NCBI GenBank assembly: GCA_030704615.1
Contig: CM060732.1
Location: 49,271,053 to 49,335,052, forward strand
Direction: 5' to 3'
Origin: Takakia lepidozioides
Lineage: Eukaryota > Streptophyta > Takakiopsida > Takakiales > Takakiaceae
Length of the DNA: 64,000 nt
The notes under the pieces are model-generated. The model saw nothing but the letters and a program-made list of their open reading frames with translations, did no database searches and was not told where the DNA came from. This document shows positions 10,210 through 20,056 of the stretch, one piece after another (positions within the stretch are counted from its first letter, which is position 1; each line of letters starts with the position of its first letter). The position numbers and the translations under genes were made by a program.

Positions 10210-11035
10210 TGTGGGGTGTTGTAAGTAGAGAGAGCTAGAGACATTCGGAGGAGGGAGAGAGATCCCCGAAGGAGGGAGCAGCCCGTAGTAGTTAGTAGTT
10301 GAGAATCCAAATTCACCGGACCATGAACGCTTGAAACGTCGGGTGTCACCATAGTATGCTCATTTGGATGACTGTGAGGACTGAGGGAAATTGGTGACGT
10401 GACCCCACAAGGGTCGCTGGATTTTTCTACCGGAACAAACATTCCATAGCCTGATGAGTAGGACAGCACTTCAAGCCACTCGGGGATCATTTTTTTCAAT
10501 TTCTACCATTGGATGTGGGCATATTTTGGACCAGGGTGTAGGTGTGAAGAGAGTCACTCCCTCACCAGAGGGATTTGGAATTTGAGCAAATTTTCATAGC
10601 GTCTTGTAGAGGCCAAATCCCAATTTGTAAATCTTTGTAATGAAGGTAGTTTGAACCCCCTTAAAACACATACAAAGCACCCCCATGCTAAACATGATAT
10701 TTGCCCCTCTTTTTTTGCGTGGATATGTCATTCCTACCACAGATTAGAAATGTGTGGTATAAACACTTCACAAAAATCTAAAAACCTCTCAAATTAGTTG
10801 GTCAAGGCTAAAAAGCCATGTTTTCAAAAATAGAAACAAAAATTTCATCCTCTTTAAAACCATATATTAATCTCCCACATTTCATGGTGAAATAAGTGCA
10901 TTTTTGGTGGGTGCATGCAAGTGCCAGGTGCGCACCTACGTGTAAGGTTCATTTTTCTGGATGATTTCTGATAGGTAGTTAGCCTCATTTTACTGGGCAT
11001 GGGTAGTAATTTTTAGGTATAAAAAAATTTAAGGG
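10210..11035. other. Non-coding right part of the piggyBac-type element
   Basis: Downstream of the transposase remnant I find no coding signal. Sequence becomes AT-rich after 10600 and ends at the TTAA-flanked terminus. Confidence 0.4.
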
Positions 11036-11039
11036 TTAA

Positions 11040-12960
11040 ATATGTAAATATCTAACTAAAATTGGGACCACCAGTGTCCCGATTTATATAAAATATAAAA
11101 TAAACAACGAGGATTGCAAGCACTAGTAGTCCTGATTTTATACAAAAATAATGATATTACAAATTGGGACTCCCAAAACTTGCGGCGATTCCGATTGTAT
11201 CATACATAAAGATTTAATAAACTAATAAGAATAATAATAAATAATAAATAAAATTGTTAAAAAAAATCAGAGTTGGTGATTCGGATTTTTCTCCAAAAAA
11301 CTAAAATAAAAAAATATTGAAAACACCAAAGCTGGCAGCCATGATCTTAATAAGTAAAAATAAAATCGGGACCGCCAGAGTTGACGGTCCTGAGTTTATC
11401 CGAGAACAAATTGTCAAAGCTGGGATTTTGACTTTATTTCAATATGTAAATAGATGAAAATAAAAAACAACGAGATTGCAAAGTCTGGTGGTCTAATTTT
11501 ATTATTTTAAATATAAAAATTTAGAATAATAATAATAATTTGGATCTGCTAGAGCTAAAACCATGATTGGCAAAGCTTATGATACTGATTTGATCCCAAA
11601 TAAATTAATAAAAATAAAAAAACCATTGAAAGTTAATATTGCCACATTTCGTAATTCAAATTTTATCCAAATAAAATAAAATAAGATAATTTATTTTGGC
11701 CTCTAAAGCTAACAGTCCGGATTTTATCTCTTGAAAATTTATCTTAACTAAACTATTGTTGACTGTCCCGATTTCGTTTAAGTTATTAAAAAGTCAAGAC
11801 TTATCATAAAACATAAAACATAAACCGGGATCTTAGCGATAGTGCTGTCAAATTTATTAAAATAGATAAATAAAAATATTTGGCCACCATAATCTCCTGA
11901 ATCTAATAAATAAATAAAATCAATGGGAGATCCGATTTGACTTAAAGCATAGAAAATAATTTGAGACCGCCATAGTTAGTGGTCCCGATTTTATTGCTAA
12001 AACTATAATTAAATTGGGACAACCAATTGCAGCGGTCCCGATTTTATTAAATACATAAAAAATTCTGGCAGTCCTGACTATATTTTCCTTAAAAACTCTA
12101 TAAAAAAAAAAACATTGATATTTTATCATGGCGTTATTTCCATAGCTACACAAGATGACATGACTGGCACTAGCATGTTAGCGTCATGTCCAAAATTATG
12201 TCTTGAAATGTGTTACGTCATCTCAAAAACTTTTACGTTATGCCCTACGTTGCTGTCAGATTCGACACAAATTAATCATTAATTGGGTTGTTGAAATTTT
12301 TGAATTAACTCAAGTGATGAGTTTAAAATTCCAGAAATATTACATACTCAGCTTATCCAAAAATAATGTTTTTTGGATTATCTCAAAAATCTACTAGTAC
12401 AGAATCTGAAGCCTCTAGAGATATGAAGCTTATATCGCAAGCAGATTAATTCAATCCTAAACCAGAAATATTACATACTCAGCTTATCCAAAAATAATGT
12501 TTTTTGGATTATCTCAAAAAATCTACTAAAGTACAGAATACTGAGGTCGCTTGCAGCCTCTAGAGATATGAAGCTTATATCGCAAGCAGATACAAAATAA
12601 TTCAATCCTAAACTGCCGAAACCTTGGAGTGTAGAATATGAGATGCCGAATGGACTGAGCCTCCAAAAAATAAATATTTCGGCACTATGCTGTCGAATCT
12701 GACACCAATTACCCCTGGTGATCCCTATGTTTTTAAGTTATTTAATTAATTCAGGATCGCCAATTATAGTGAAATCTGTTTTTTATTTAAAAATTAATAA
12801 ATTTAGGACGGCCAGTTCTGGCGGCCTATTTCTTTTTTTTTAGAAAATATAAACTATGTTTTTTAGGATACAATGGGGACCGCCAACTTTGGCCGTCAGA
12901 TTTATCAAATAAATCTGGAATAAAATAAATAATCGTCACTCCCAATTTATTCTTTTCTAT
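11040..12960. repeat. AT-rich array of degenerate GGGACCGCCA palindromes
   Basis: A motif of about 30 bases recurs every 50-110 bases: GGGACCGCCA, a spacer of 6-8 bases such as GAGTT or TAGTTAG, then (T)GGCGGTCCCGATTTTAT. Good copies lie near 11052, 11365, 11963, 12017, 12805 and 12873; many others are decayed. Between them is AT-rich sequence with AAATAAAATAAAA. Each copy is an imperfect inverted repeat, so the block is a cruciform-prone satellite. No gene is present. Confidence 0.65.
12331..12612. repeat. Direct tandem duplication, about 131 + 151 bp
   Basis: Copy 1 (12331-12461) and copy 2 (12462-12612) both begin CCAGAAATATTACATACTCA and end TTCAATCCTAAAC. They are nearly identical apart from short insertions in copy 2 (an extra TGAGGTCGCTTGC block, AAAGT, ACAAAA). 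The two abut directly, so this is a recent local duplication or a deletion-bearing pair. Confidence 0.85.
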
Positions 12961-13059
12961 TTGATTTTTCGATAAATCACTATCTCCAAAGTTGGCGATT
13001 TTGATTTTTGATTTTTGTTTTGTTTTGTTTTGTTTGGGTTAACATGGCTTATTTCCCTG

Positions 13060-14990
13060 GTTAACTTTATTATAATAAAGTGGAGGCCACGCCTCTTACA
13101 TTTATTGGAGAGGTTGTTCGGGGGAAAAATTAAAACCCCTGATTCGCCATAAGACACACACACTGTATTCAGTGTATCACGAGCCAACATCTCAGAAGAG
13201 ATGATACCCACGAGACCAAGAAAGAGGGCACACTGCCTAGACCGCTATCTACTCACTATCAAAGCGTAACTACTGTTGGACTTAGCAAGACAATCCAACA
13301 TGACAGGGGAGGAGGGGATGTTGAGAGTAATTAGGCCATTGACCTTTCCGAAGCATAGTAGAAGTGAAAGTGTTTGTAGTCTATCTGTAGTGTAGTTTAG
13401 AGGCCGTCGTGGAAGACTTCAGATGCTTCCAGTTAACCTCCCGCTCAAACTCGGGGGAAAGTGTGATGTGCCTTGAGGTCCCTCCAGTAGCAATGCTTTG
13501 GCGTAGGACTGCTGCAAATGATTCCCTATCTGGCCCAGGTTTGTTGGAAAGCCCTTGTTTCCCTGCCGCACTTCTGCCATCTCGTTGAATGTCTGCACAC
13601 AGTTTGGACCAAGCCCTTCTGGCTTCAGTTTGCAGATCCAGAAAGACACAGGTCAACAGAGTAGAGATTGTGGTGGTGATACCCTGGAATGTGTTCTTGC
13701 ATCTAATTTTCCAAAGATGCCACAGAGTGGATGCCCTGAGGGTTTAAAAAACAGGGCAGTTGATCGATCTCTTCTTGGTTTGTTGATCGTAGTTTAGGAG
13801 GATATCCGTATGGGTGAGCAATTTCGGATCCCAGCAATGGTAGAAGGCTCTGACATAGGGCCAAGTCCTGGCAGGTGCTTGGTAGAGGAGGAGACTATGC
13901 TTGATCGATTCCAATACTGCAGTGGAGCAACATGCACATAGAATAGTACCGTGAAACTGCAGCCGTTCTCCTACCTTGAGAACCCTATTAACCAACTGCT
14001 ACAGGAAAGCTGCCACTTTGGAAGGTCTTGTTTTGATCCAAACCCAGCTCCAAATGGTTTTCCAGTTCTCATCATTGAAGTTGTATGGGCTCCATTTGGA
14101 TTCCCATTACTTACACATAGGTTGCAAGCTCATGGAGGCCGAATAAACAGCAAATTGGACAAATCAAGAAGCTGCTCAGGAACTATGTCTGGGGGGCTCA
14201 AACGTCAATGCACCAAAGAAAGACACAGGTATCTTGGAACCAAAAATGTCTTCCCAAGAAACTGGGGGCTGGGGGGTGCTTGACCCAGAAACCCAGGTAA
14301 CAGCCCTTTTGGGTAAATAGATTCCTCCTTCATGGGACCAGAGAGAGGCTGGTGGAAGTTCCTAGTGGCTGACAGTATTTTACTAGCCTCCCCACTAAAA
14401 AATGCATCATGGACCCCATCCTTTCGTTGGATTGTCAATGGTTTCAAGCATAAAAAGCCACAATCCCCTTTGTGGAATGCCATTTGGCATGCTTGGGGTA
14501 AAACTCCGAACTTTCCTCACAAAGGCCCAGCCCAAAAGCTACTACGAAACCCTCAGACAATACCTTTTCCTCAATACGAATAAACCAAGCCATGCTGAGA
14601 AAAACTCCAGTAGATGGTCAACTTGGGACAACCTCGGGATTTCGCAGATTGGGCATCTCTGGGAAAATGGAAGCCTGGCATCCGTTGATACTGTTGCGCT
14701 GAAAGTCGGGAAAGCAAGAGCTAGCAGATCCTACTTGGAGCTTAGTCAAATGATTGACCAGCAGTGGCTATGATACTTGCAAAACGGACCAAACATGCCA
14801 ACAACAAACTACTGGGCCCTCACGATTCTAGGCTCTGATTTGACAGTCATTTTTGTCAAGGAAACCAATGCTCACAATTATGTGGCACACCCATTTAGCA
14901 GAAACCCAAACACCTTGGTTCTGCGCTGAATCCACACAACCACTGCTCCTCCCTCTCACTCCACTAACTCCAATTAGAGTATGCTGCCGT
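13060..14990 (-). mobile_element. Decayed LINE copy A (minus)
   Basis: Read on the minus strand this is the 3' half of a LINE. The zf-RVT segment is 'NDENWKTIWSWVWIKTRPSK' followed, after a TAG, by 'VNRVLKVGERLQFHGTILC'. Then comes a C-terminal segment with 'TEARRAWSKLCADIQRD' and 'SPEFEREVNWKHLKSS'. Upstream (14200-14980) are degenerate reverse-transcriptase-like pieces such as 'DTCVFLWC'. The element ends in a 3' untranslated tail at 13060-13200. Copy B on the other strand at 14990-16295 shares the same protein segments and tail, so A and B are one family placed head to head with tails outward. Confidence 0.75.
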
Positions 14991-16295
14991 CAAGCAATCC
15001 CAAAGAGATGGACCCCTAGCCAAACATGCTAATCGATTTTCTCATCTGGTTGAAAGCCAACACGTTCCTGGGAAGACCGCTGGCAGAACTGCAGTTCGAT
15101 CCTTCAGAATGGACTTGGAAATTTGGTAGACAGTCAGAATCCTTCTTCTCATACACAACGAAGAAGGGTTACAAAGCTTTGTCCAACGCCGAGCCTTTAA
15201 AAACTAAATGGGAGACTAAATGGGAAAACTATGCCTTCCGGGATGAAAATTGGCAGTCAATCTGGGCCTCCGTTTGGCGTAAGTCCAGACCGGCGAAAAT
15301 GTCAGCGTTTCTTTTGCAAATGGTCAACATATGCCTCAAAGTGGGGGAATGGTTACAGTTTCATGACGCCCTTCTCTGTGCCTGTTGCCAAACTGGGATA
15401 ATCAAAAGTTTAGAACACTGTCTTCTGCATTGCCATGCCTTAGCCACTGTTTGGCCTCTGGTTAGGAACTTTTACTTACAACGGAACCCCAAGCAGCTCT
15501 CAGCACTTGACCTTCTACTCAACTATGACCCAACCAAAAAGTCCACAGCGATTTCTTGAAACCGTAGAGTAGCACCATGTGGCATCTGTAGAAAGCAAGA
15601 TGCACTAAGACCTTATCAGGAGAGACTACCTCTACCTCTTCTCTCCTCACTTGCGTTTTCTATGATCTTGGTACTGAAGCCAGGAAAGGCTGGGCAAAAC
15701 GGTGTGCAGAAATCCACGGAACCCAAAAGCGCTGCTGGCAATGTCCCATAAATTCTGCTCCACCTGGGGGAATCGGGGATTCATCTGCTCCAGCGAAACA
15801 CCAGATGTCTGCATCTGGACCGAGCTGCCTCCTCCTTCCTGGAGAGGGCTTCGAGCGACACTCCACCGTGCCCACCGAATCCCCAGAGTTTGAAAGGGAT
15901 GTTAATTGGAAACACCTTAAGGGTTCCACAAAAGCGTCACGGCTCACTTTCACTCAGGGGAAGGCTACTTAGTCAAAAAGCTCCCTCCAAGTAATTAGGG
16001 TGCCTTCATTGCCTCTCGACAGATTCAAGCCTCTTTCTTGGATCATGGTCCAGACGACGATTGCGTCTATTGCAAGCGTGAGCTCATAGAAAGTTCGGGA
16101 AGAACTACGGTTCAAACCCACTTTAGTTGAGTCTACCTATTTTAGGGGTCAAGATCTTTATTCACTGAATACGGTGTGTGTGCCTCATGGTGTGAAAGGG
16201 GTTTTAATTTTTTCCCCCGAGTAAACGGGAATAACTTGTAACGGTTGCTTCGAGCACCGTAATGAATCATTTTATAATAAAGTTAAACATGGATA
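14990..16295 (+). mobile_element. Decayed LINE copy B (plus)
   Basis: The plus strand encodes the zf-RVT part 'RDENWQSIWASVWRKSRPAK', 'VNICLKVGEWLQFHDALLC', 'ACCQTGIIKSLEHCLLHC' (open from 15026 to 15559). The tail 'TEARKGWAKRCAEIHG' and 'SPEFERDVNWKHLKGST' lies at 15670-15940 after frame changes. The 3' untranslated end (16160-16290) has CACTGAATACGGTGTGTGTG, GGGGTTTTAATTTTTTCCCC and ends AATAAAGTTAAAC. This matches the reverse complement of 13070-13180, the tail of copy A. There is no poly(A); the AT-rich TAATAAAAAATAAAAAATAA at 16317 may be its remnant. Confidence 0.75.
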
Positions 16296-16329
16296 CAATC
16301 CCCTGGTTTGCAAAATATAATAAAAAATA

Positions 16330-17246
16330 AAAAATAAATATATTGTAAAGATGTCTCCATGGTTTGTCAAGGGGGTATCTGTTGGGTGTTTGGGTAGCCG
16401 GCTGGACCGTGGCTGTGTGACCAAATAAATTTTTTAGAATCCGTTTGAGTTGATGGTGGAAAGTGGTAGGTTGGTATAAGATAATATATGGCCCACCCCA
16501 AAAAGGCCCGAAGCCGAAATGTGAACATTACGCCGGCCACGGTCGGGAGTCATCTCTCTTTCCCATATGAGACACATTTTGCAAAACCAAAATGATCAAT
16601 ATTTATATAAGTTAACTAATGAGGAACGTATTCCATTTATGTAAGAAACCCAAAAATACTCAATTTGGTTGAAAAACGACAAAATGGAAAATTGTAAATC
16701 ATGTAGGTAGCAAGGCGCAGATTTGGGATAGGACAAAAACAAGATGGTGGATGTTACGTCTCTATATATATATATATATATAAAGGAAATACCCACAACC
16801 ACTCACAAATCATGCCCCTTCATGATATTGAGAGGTCACCGGGTGGTATCCCCACTCTAAGCCTTCACGCCCCTTGGGTTTTATTTTTTCACTTCTTCTA
16901 ATATATTTTCCAGGGCCTCTGTCCCTGTTCCGTAAATTTTTAAGAAAAAAAGGTGAGAGGAGAAAATTAACCTCGCCAAGCACAAGGCACAAGGGACACT
17001 GACCAAGGGAAGTGGGAGAAGATTATGCCACACCCACCAAGGTAGCAGGAGTTGAGCCGAGAGTCACCTGGGTGGCATTTTTTTTTTTTTTTTTTTTTTT
17101 TTCAGTTCTTTATCCAACTGAGCTACCGACTGGTGGAGAATGTGAAGTAAGATAATGGTTTCTTTCAAAAGTCTTGAAACCTGTGTGTGTCACTCAAATT
17201 AAGCAAGCCCTAATGCTTGTAGGGAAGTGGTTTAGCACGAGATTAA
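16330..17246. other. Intergenic, no gene recognised
   Basis: Contains a (TA)n microsatellite (about 16762-16782), a long T-run (about 17078-17102) and, on the minus strand next to it, TAGCTCAGTTGG, a perfect RNA polymerase III A-box sequence (about 17107-17118). A weak B-box-like GGCTCAACTCC lies beyond the T-run. This may be a broken tRNA-derived SINE. No coding sequence was seen. Confidence 0.35.
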
Positions 17247-17847
17247 CCCTTAAGCGGCCAGTGCCCAATGTTAACTTTTTGAAAAAAGTGGATCCCAGCT
17301 CAGAAAAATGAGAATATCTCAGTGAATTTTTTTTTTTTTGGGAAATTGACCAGACATTATGCTCATACCTACCCCTTGCAGACATCTGTAAATTTCCAAG
17401 CCAATCAGGTGAAAATCAGAGAAATGCCACCGTTGAGTGTGGGGCCCATTTTTTGGGCCCCTCCCAAAAAATTAAGGGAAATTGGAGGAATTTGCAATTT
17501 TCAATGACGGAATGAAATTTACAGGACTCATCCTGCTTGTAGGTGTTGTCCAGCACGTCGGCATTCTGATGAACCATAGAATGCAAAAAATGGATTCATA
17601 TTTTCTGATTTACAGCTGGTCAAAGTAAGGGGGGTCAAAATGCCATAGGCAGCAGAAGTTTTGTTGAAGCACAAAGACAACCTGGTAGTGCCTGACATGT
17701 GCACATCAGCTTCCACCATCTGCTCTCATTCTTTTGCCCAAGTTCCACACAAGCCTAAAGCACACAAAATGGAGTATAGCAACATGAAGACAAAGGCCAG
17801 AATCAAGCACAACAGCCAACTACTTCATTTCCCACCTATAGTGGGAG

Positions 17848-17898
17848 AGCATGGGTGGGATTTGAACCCACAGAGCTGCCCCAGCTGGCAGCCCTGCT
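17848..17898 (-). ncRNA. tRNA-like hairpin repeat, copy 1
   Basis: On the minus strand the ends AGCAGGG and CCCATGCT pair (one base is missing on the 5' side). A D-arm-like hairpin CTGCC/GGCAG with loop AGCTGG follows. A T-arm-like hairpin TGGG TTCAAAT CCCA carries the pol III B-box GGTTCAAATCC. There is no anticodon arm, so it could not decode; it resembles the head of a tRNA-derived SINE. Confidence 0.5.
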
Positions 17899-17982
17899 GA
17901 AGCCAAATTCCACACAAGCCCAAGCTCCCAAAATATAGAGATGCAAAACAGCCTCACCTTCATCTCCCACCCTTAGTGGCCA

Positions 17983-18033
17983 AGCATGGGTGGATTTGAA
18001 CCCATGGAGCTGCCCCAACCGGCAGCCCATGCT
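17983..18033 (-). ncRNA. tRNA-like hairpin repeat, copy 2
   Basis: Same plan as copy 1 with a perfect 8-bp end stem AGCATGGG/CCCATGCT and a 5-bp D-like stem CTGCC/GGCAG. The T-like loop contains GGTTCAAATCC. One base is missing from the 3' side of the T stem. Confidence 0.5.
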
Positions 18034-18170
18034 GAAGGCTTTTGGCCAAGTTCCACACAATCTGCACACTCCGAAAGTTTAGAGACAATGAGGCAGCCAC
18101 ACAAGCTTGAAGGCTAGCAAAATTCCAACACAACGAGACAACATACAAACCTGAACACAGATAATTCCAT

Positions 18171-18222
18171 TGTGTGAGTGGGAATTGAACCCAGTGGCCC
18201 GCCCCAACTGGCAGCTCACACA
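18171..18222 (-). ncRNA. tRNA-like hairpin repeat, copy 3
   Basis: The end stem is TGTGTGAG/CTCACACA, a perfect 8 bp whose sequence differs from copy 2 on both strands, so pairing is conserved while sequence is not. The D-like stem is CTGCC/GGCGG and the T-like arm TGGG TTCAATT CCCA. Confidence 0.55.
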
Positions 18223-18306
18223 AAGAAAGACCAACATGTGGCCAGCACTAGCATCATATCAGACTAAAAAAAAAACCAGAGATGAACCCACCTTTACATG
18301 CCGAAT

Positions 18307-18357
18307 TGTGTGAGTGGGAGTTGAACCAACTAACTTGCCCAATTGACAACTCACACA
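18307..18357 (-). ncRNA. tRNA-like hairpin repeat, copy 4
   Basis: The end stem is TGTGTGAG/CTCACACA, as in copy 3. The D-like stem is TTGTC/GGCAA, again different in sequence from the CTGCC/GGCAG stem of copies 1 and 2 but still paired. The T arm has weakened to TTGG TTCAACT CCCA. Confidence 0.5.
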
Positions 18358-19143
18358 TGAACACAAGGGGGGATACTCCTCCCCAGTAGGGAGGGAAGGA
18401 GTCTCCACCCTTGTGCGCACCCCCGCTTGACTGGGGGACTACCACATAATTATACTAGACACAAAGAAAATGGACTCGGTCCTAATTGAAACACAAAATT
18501 GCTGCAGCAAAGACCATGGAGCTACATGAACACTAAGGCAAAAAGTTCAACCTTCCTCCACCAATTTGCTTGTGCACACAAGGATAAACATAAGGATGAG
18601 CTACATGATCCCATAACTGCGCACAGTCTAGCTCAGGTATCAAACAATGAACACTGCCTTGAATGCGCACCCTGAGTGTCAATGCAATGTCGGCCCATCC
18701 TCTCTCACAGCTATGGCTCAGTCTCTGGCACTTGCCCCAATTTCCAAGTTTCCTCCTCGACTGAAGAGAAAGAGATAATGGAGATGCAAGTCGGAGCAGA
18801 CACCAACGGCAACATGCAACAAAGTATGGTACACGCGCGAAGGCCACAATAGACGAGACCACAGCACAAGGCAAAGCGCGGGAAGGAGAGAGTAACGCAC
18901 AAAACGCGGAATCAACCAAAAATCGCTGCAGAAGCAGACCCCACCTCCTACGCAGCCAAAAATTGCAACCCTAACCAAAAAAAAAAAAAAAAAAAAACTA
19001 ATCGCGCGTTGGAATCCTGACTGCCATGTGGCTGGCATCCTACCCTCCAAAAATCAGGTTAATCGGTTAAAATCCGAGAAAAACAGAGCCGAAAAACCAA
19101 AACATTCGGCCGAAAATGGGTCGAATGGGCGCTTAGGGGTTAA

Positions 19144-20056
19144 TGTTCTTGGCATCTCTAGTGTAATAAGTAGAGTTTGCAGTACCCTTGCTTCAACAAA
19201 GTACTAACATTTTTCTCCCTTATGTCAATAATTTTCTTGAGGGTCACCGTCCTCTCTTTAAAGGAAAAGAAAAAGAAAGTTCTAGATTAAGCTCCATTTA
19301 GTAGTTAAGTAGTAGCCCATTAAGCTCAAGTACTAGAGGATTCAATTAGATCTACCGTAGTGTTAGTTATTGATCGAGAGTCTGGTGATGAGGTGGGCAT
19401 TGGAATCATCTGAGCTCTGGCTCAATGAGGGGGGATAAGATCTCAAAGCGAGGGCCCAACAGATAGTCCAGCCCTCCGCGAATAATCCATTTTGCTTTCT
19501 CACATTGCCGGGTGTGTTTGGGCTGTGGAGTCTTCCTGGAGTCTTGGGTGTCTCTCTTTGACTTCTATTTTTGTCTCTCGATGTCTCTAAAGAAAGGCTC
19601 AGCACTTGACAGATTTGTCTTTGTTGGAGAATAGTGCCTGGAAGTCTGATCAACGCGTGTAGTTCGAGCTTTCAGGATGTGTCTCCAGGTGCTGCTTGGA
19701 TGAGCTCACCATTGTGGGATTGCTAAGATGTTGCAACCATCGTGACTAGGGATCTGTTCGATACAAGGTTTTGAACAGTCCCAACGGGTCTTGCAGGCCC
19801 GTGTGATTGGGAGAACGAGACAACATCGTGTGCCCGGATCAAGATAATGGAGCCGTGCCAGTAACCTTGAGTGCAGGTTCTCTGATCTAGAGTCATGGTA
19901 GGTCATGCTAGCTGGACGTGGTGATAGGTCGGCTGATAGCTTCTACCACCCTAGCCTGCACTACAGCATAGTATAATTTAAGTCAATCGACAGGGGATGG
20001 ACAGGCTCGTGTAAGATCAGCAGCTGAACCAAGGGAGGATTTTTCATGGAGTTAAG
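19144..20056. promoter_or_regulatory. Upstream region of the receptor kinase gene
   Basis: About 0.9 kb without a gene between the transposon end and the kinase start codon. AGTATAATTTAAG near 19969 could serve as a TATA element about 90 bases upstream of the ATG. This is only a position-based suggestion. Confidence 0.25.

Larger units (their letters stand above)
7247..11035 (+). mobile_element. piggyBac-type element bounded by TTAA
   Basis: piggyBac elements insert at TTAA, duplicate it, and have ends starting with CCCT/CCYT. Here TTAA (7243-7246) is followed by CCCTTAACTT, and at the right AATTTAAGGG is followed by TTAA (11036-11039). The ends match in 9 of 10 bases and then diverge. A piggyBac transposase remnant lies inside at 8763-9807 on the plus strand. 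The length (3.8 kb) is longer than typical autonomous piggyBacs and includes foreign pieces at 8384-8760 and possibly 10020-10165. Two other TTAA-bounded elements with the same CCCTTAAG-type ends (17247 and 24220) support the boundary. The short terminal match is the main weakness. Confidence 0.6.
17247..19139. mobile_element. Non-autonomous piggyBac-type element
   Basis: TTAA (17243-17246) precedes CCCTTAAGCGGCCA; at the right, the reverse complement of the end reads CCCCTAAGCGCCCA and is followed by TTAA (19140-19143). Twelve of 14 end bases match. TTAA target duplication and CCYT ends are the mark of piggyBac elements. The 1.9 kb interior has no transposase. It holds four tRNA-like hairpins (17848-18357) and a poly(A) run near 18978-18997. 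It would need a transposase supplied in trans, for example from the family at 8763-9807. Confidence 0.65.

Noticed and set aside
17105-17135. Complete tRNA gene suggested by a perfect A box (minus strand)
   Set aside because: A long A-run follows within a few bases, no acceptor or anticodon stem can be formed, and the only B-box candidate is weak and misplaced.
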